Below are positions 6,984-9,482 of a stretch of DNA of 9,482 nt, piece by piece. A program made the position numbers and the translations under genes. Each line of letters starts with the position of its first letter. Within the stretch, counting starts at the first letter, position 1. A model generated the notes under the pieces. That model was given only the letters and a program-made list of their open reading frames with translations. It was not told the origin of the DNA and searched no databases. This DNA comes from Planctomycetaceae bacterium (GTDB lineage: Bacteria > Planctomycetota > Planctomycetia > Pirellulales > Pirellulaceae). The stretch is from contig DNWZ01000292.1 in assembly GCA_003506095.1 (NCBI GenBank), positions 1-9,482 on the forward strand, written 5' to 3'.

Positions 6984-7487
6984 ATGGTCGTCGCTTCGAC
7001 TCCTACGGGCATCATCGGAAACGACGGATCGATGCCCTGGCGACTGGGCAGCGACCTAGCTCGGTTTAAAAAAATGACGATGGGCGGAACACTGGTCATG
7101 GGCCGCAAAACGTTCGACTCGATCGGACGACCGCTGCCCGGTCGCCAAACGATCGTGCTGACCCGCCAAACCAATTGGAATCACCCTGGCGTGCATGTTG
7201 CACAGTCGGCACAGCAAGCAATTGACACGGTTGCCCAGCTAGGCACGCCTGGATTTATCGTCGGCGGCGCAGAAATCTACAGCCTGATGCTGCCTGCCAT
7301 CGACCAAATCTGGCTTACCGTCGTCTGGTCACCGGTTAACGGCGATACGCGGATCAACCTGCCGAAGGACCAATTTCGGCTAATCGAATCGTCCCGATAC
7401 CCACAAACCGCCAAAGATAGCGCCCCGACGGAGCTGCAAAAATGGATTCGGAAAAAAATCCATGCCAAAAACGCAGGTCCCCATTGA
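6984..7487 (+). CDS. folA: Dihydrofolate reductase
   Basis: Reduces dihydrofolate to tetrahydrofolate with NADPH, supplying one-carbon units for thymidylate and purine synthesis, in the cytoplasm. From the ATG at 6984 the product is 167 aa, normal for the family. Motifs seen are GIIGNDGSMPWRL (9-21), the catalytic Asp24 in SDLARFKK, MGRKTFDSIGRPLPGR (39-54, NADPH and folate contacts) and the late FIVGGAEIYSLMLP (91-104). The frame is open further, to a GTG at 6924, but that codon lies inside the palindrome and adds PATIHPSDP..., which has no counterpart in DHFRs. Alignment by eye places the usual family start two or three residues before the ATG, so a CTG at 6978 is also possible. No thyA is next to it. 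The gene runs into the ribosomal cluster, with a promoter candidate over its stop. Confidence 0.93.
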   Translation: MVVASTPTGIIGNDGSMPWRLGSDLARFKKMTMGGTLVMGRKTFDSIGRPLPGRQTIVLTRQTNWNHPGVHVAQSAQQAIDTVAQLGTPGFIVGGAEIYSLMLPAIDQIWLTVVWSPVNGDTRINLPKDQFRLIESSRYPQTAKDSAPTELQKWIRKKIHAKNAGPH

Positions 7488-7513
7488 GTTCTAGTGGGCT
7501 CTGCCACTATATT
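7484..7513 (+). promoter_or_regulatory. Candidate sigma-70 promoter for rpsM
   Basis: TTGAGT (7484-7489) and TATATT (7508-7513) are separated by 18 bp, a fair match to -35 and -10 boxes. The -35 overlaps the folA stop codon. Transcription would start near 7520, giving a leader of about 100 nt before rpsM. A weak hairpin, TAGTGG (7492-7497) with CCACTA (7504-7509), falls in the spacer and could instead be a remnant terminator for folA. By eye only. Confidence 0.4.
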
Positions 7514-7611
7514 CTTCGATCCCTAACAAGAGACATTCCCTTAATTGCCGAAATCGTCTGCGATCCAGCCAAACTGAATCGCCCACGATCAAGGCTTGCA
7601 CCGGTTTTTCC

Positions 7612-7616
7612 GGAGG
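7612..7616 (+). promoter_or_regulatory. Shine-Dalgarno of rpsM
   Basis: GGAGG lies 7 nt before the rpsM ATG, the best ribosome-binding site in the window, as expected for a highly translated gene. It fixes the start at 7624. Confidence 0.8.
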
Positions 7617-7623
7617 TCGTCCT

Positions 7624-8007
7624 ATGCCCCGTATGATGGGCGTTGATATCCCCAACGACAAACAAGTCCAATACTCGCTAACCTATTTATACGGCGTCGG
7701 CCTGTATGTGGCTCGCGAGGTATGCGAAAAGCTGGCCATCGACCCGAATCGTCGCGCAAGCGATCTGACGGAAGAAGAGCTTAGCCGTATCTCGACGATG
7801 CTTGAACGCGACTACACGGTCGAAGGCCCGCTGCGTCGCCAGGTCACGCAGAACATCAGCCGACTGCGAGAAATCAAATGCTATCGTGGCGTTCGTCATC
7901 GCGTCGGATTGCCGGTTCGTGGCCAGCGAACCAAGACGAATGCTCGAACCCGTAAGGGCCCGCGCAAGACGGTTGCCGGCAAGAAGGGCGTTAAAGATTT
8001 GAAGTAG
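7624..8007 (+). CDS. rpsM: 30S ribosomal protein S13
   Basis: 127-residue S13, which sits in the head of the small subunit and contacts 23S rRNA and P-site tRNA. The N-terminus is GVDIPNDKQVQYSLTYLYGVG (6-26). The family signature region reads CYRGVRHRVGLPVRGQRTKTNARTR (86-110), followed by the basic tail KGPRKTVAGKKGVKDLK that reaches the P site. Length and motifs are complete. rpmJ (L36), which often precedes rpsM in bacteria, is not seen in the 136 bp upstream. A strong GGAGG site precedes the ATG. Unusually, the next ribosomal gene rpsK begins 279 bp later instead of almost immediately. Confidence 0.98.
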   Translation: MPRMMGVDIPNDKQVQYSLTYLYGVGLYVAREVCEKLAIDPNRRASDLTEEELSRISTMLERDYTVEGPLRRQVTQNISRLREIKCYRGVRHRVGLPVRGQRTKTNARTRKGPRKTVAGKKGVKDLK

Positions 8008-8286
8008 CCGATCCTTTGGCTCGCGTGCTTGTTCTCAGGCACTCGTACTTAGGATTCGGTTGTTCGATTCCGTCTGGGACGATGCTGGCTTGCGGCATGT
8101 TGACCAGAGAGATTTACGATGGTTTTGCTTTCGACGCATACGACGATCGAAAGTCGTCGGCGAAGTTGTGTTCCGCCGACCGTTTTTTGGCGACTCACCC
8201 AATGGGAAAAAGTCGTCGGTACGGCCTGATGGCCGGACATTTGTGATTCAGTTTTCAGCAATTTAATTCGGTTAGGACCTCTCGCG
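8008..8286 (+). promoter_or_regulatory. rpsM-rpsK intergenic region with candidate attenuator
   Basis: 279 bp without a credible gene. It contains a terminator-like hairpin with a T-run (8156-8188), a competing upstream hairpin CGACGAT (8141-8147) with GTCGTCG (8153-8159), an 11 bp direct repeat AAAGTCGTCGG (8150-8160 and 8209-8219), and a further hairpin CGGCC/GGCCG (8222-8235). TTGTGA (8241-8246) and TTTAAT (8262-8267) could be a weak promoter for rpsK, but with only 15 bp between them. A 76-codon frame starting TTG at 8016 looks like chance: it resembles no ribosomal protein and has no Shine-Dalgarno. Confidence 0.5.
8156..8188 (+). terminator. Intrinsic terminator-like hairpin between rpsM and rpsK
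   Basis: GTCGGCG (8156-8162) pairs perfectly with CGCCGAC (8174-8180). Allowing one bulged C, the stem extends inward by GAA/TTC. Two bases later there is a run of six T (8183-8188). This is the textbook layout of a Rho-independent terminator, placed where S13 and S11 are normally co-transcribed. Confidence 0.6.
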
Positions 8287-8670
8287 GTGGCAAAGACTAA
8301 CAAAAAGAAACGCGTCCGTCGCAATGTCAGCAACGGAATCGTTCACATCCACAGCACCTTCAACAACACGACGGTTACGGTAACCGATCCGCGGGGCGAT
8401 ACGCTCTGCTGGGCAACGGCCGGGACTTCGGGTTTCAAGGGCAGCCGCAAGAGCACGCCTTTCGCGGGCCAGTGCGCTGCACAGCAGGCTGCTGAAAAGG
8501 CGACGAAGTTCGGGATGCGAGACGTCGAAGTTCGCGTTAAAGGCCCCGGATCGGGTCGCGAAAGCGCGATCACTTCGTTGCAAGCTGCTGGCCTGAACGT
8601 CAAGTTGATCGAAGACGTCACGCCGATTCCTCACAACGGTTGCCGTCCTCGGAAAAAGCGTCGGGTCTAG
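8287..8670 (+). CDS. rpsK: 30S ribosomal protein S11
   Basis: 127-residue S11 of the 30S platform, which contacts 16S rRNA near the E site and the mRNA path. Family blocks seen are VHIHSTFNNTTVTVTD (19-34), GFKGSRKSTPFA (49-60), VRVKGPGSGRESA (82-94) and the C-terminal DVTPIPHNGCRPRKKRRV (110-127). The start is GTG at 8287, with AGGA (8274-8277) 9 nt upstream, and the protein begins MAKTNKKKRVRR, as S11 proteins do. Length is normal. It is followed after 86 bp by rpoA, with no rpsD between. Confidence 0.98.
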   Translation: MAKTNKKKRVRRNVSNGIVHIHSTFNNTTVTVTDPRGDTLCWATAGTSGFKGSRKSTPFAGQCAAQQAAEKATKFGMRDVEVRVKGPGSGRESAITSLQAAGLNVKLIEDVTPIPHNGCRPRKKRRV

Positions 8671-8756
8671 TTTTTGCGAATCTTGGCACCCTGCGTGTCA
8701 CGTTCGTGCTGATTCATTATTCTCCTAAAGTCCCCAAGTACGAAGGTTTTCCCCCG

Positions 8757-9482
8757 ATGCACATTCGATGGCGCGGAATGGAATTGCCAGGCACCCTGGA
8801 AGTCGATCGCGAATCGCTGACTTCGACCTATGGTCGTTTCATCGCTGAACCGTTCGAGCGCGGTTTCGGTGCGAGCGTTGGCAACAGCCTCCGCCGTGTT
8901 TTGCTGAGCAGCCTGATGGGCAGCGCGGTAACACAGATTAAGATTCGTGGAGCTCAGCATGAGTTCACGACGATCGAAGGTGTCGTCGAAGACGTCACCG
9001 ATATCGTGCTGAACGTAAAGAGCCTGATCGTTCGCAACCACAGCGAAGCGACTCGCGTGATCACGCTGGAAGCGAACAAGGCTGGCGTTTTGACCGGTGC
9101 CGATATCGATACCGACTCCGATGTTGAAATTATCAACAAAGAACACGTGATTGCCACGTTGACCAAAGACGTTCCGTTCATGATGGAAATGGTCGTTGAA
9201 AATGGCCGCGGTTACATCCCCAGCACCGAACACAGCGTTGTTGATCACGAAATCGGAATCATTCCGGTCGACGCGGTCTTTAGCCCTGTAACTCGTGTTC
9301 GCTACCAGGTGGAAGACACCCGAGTTGGCCAAAAGACGAACTATGACCGATTGATTCTCGAAGTTTGGACTGACGGTTCGGTTTCTCCGGAACTTGGGTT
9401 GATCGAAGCGGCGAAGATCCTTCGCAAGCACCTCAACCCGTTCGTTCAGTATCGTGAACTCGGTCCTTCGATTTTCTCGGCC
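8757..9482 (+). CDS. rpoA: DNA-directed RNA polymerase alpha subunit, 5' part (runs off the window)
   Basis: The first 242 residues of alpha, which dimerises to nucleate RNA polymerase assembly. The N-terminal domain signature PFERGFGASVGNSLRRVLLSS is at 32-52. It is followed by IKIRGAQHEFTTIEGVVEDVTDIVLNVKSL and later ENGRGYIPS and a closing NYDRLILEVWTDGSVSPE, all standard for alpha NTD. The linker and C-terminal domain lie beyond the end. The start ATG is at 8757, preceded by GAAGG (8742-8746). The gene has no stop within the window, so it is partial at the 3' end. Its position directly after rpsK fits an alpha operon that lacks rpsD. Confidence 0.97.
   Translation, partial: MHIRWRGMELPGTLEVDRESLTSTYGRFIAEPFERGFGASVGNSLRRVLLSSLMGSAVTQIKIRGAQHEFTTIEGVVEDVTDIVLNVKSLIVRNHSEATRVITLEANKAGVLTGADIDTDSDVEIINKEHVIATLTKDVPFMMEMVVENGRGYIPSTEHSVVDHEIGIIPVDAVFSPVTRVRYQVEDTRVGQKTNYDRLILEVWTDGSVSPELGLIEAAKILRKHLNPFVQYRELGPSIFSA

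Noticed and set aside
8016..8246. 76-codon TTG-start frame in the rpsM-rpsK gap
   Set aside because: No Shine-Dalgarno, no resemblance to a ribosomal protein (checked for L36 and S4 style), and it runs across the terminator-like hairpin.
8667..9431. 254-codon open frame on the minus strand opposite rpoA
   Set aside because: It is an antisense shadow of a clearly coding, highly conserved gene; the protein has no recognisable features.

Overview
The window looks like a chromosomal segment of a planctomycete close to Rhodopirellula (Pirellulales). Supporting signs are an SHD1-domain secreted protein, a TPR protein with the C-terminal arrangement common in planctomycetes, weak or absent Shine-Dalgarno sites in front of most genes, moderate GC, and a rearranged alpha operon (rpsM, rpsK, rpoA without rpsD between them). 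The genus assignment is inference from protein style and gene order.

The left half (1-4849) reads on the minus strand. From right to left it holds a D-2-hydroxyacid dehydrogenase of the glyoxylate/hydroxypyruvate reductase type, a hexameric-type glutamate dehydrogenase, a small three-helix membrane protein 13 bp behind it, a spacer of about 350 bp that looks like a dispersed intergenic repeat, a very small ORF joined by an ATGA overlap to an exported SHD1-domain protein, and an internally deleted Uma2-family nuclease relic at the left edge. The two dehydrogenases and the membrane protein could be one transcription unit linking glyoxylate/2-oxoacid and glutamate metabolism.

The right half (5074-9482) reads on the plus strand. 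It holds an exported TPR-repeat protein, a double palindrome with alternative pairings, dihydrofolate reductase (folA), then rpsM (S13), rpsK (S11) and the 5' part of rpoA (RNA polymerase alpha), which runs off the window. A 224 bp divergent promoter region separates the two halves.

Most of the window is housekeeping DNA and I see no defence system, prophage, CRISPR array or transposase. The most interesting non-coding signal is the 279 bp rpsM-rpsK gap. It holds a terminator-like hairpin with a T-run, an upstream hairpin that excludes it, and an 11 bp direct repeat that could rewire the fold. This is a candidate attenuator or operon-splitting element. Next come the double palindrome at 6880-6928 and the repeat-like spacer around 1917-2178. 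The Uma2 relic has lost the central part of its fold and key catalytic residues.
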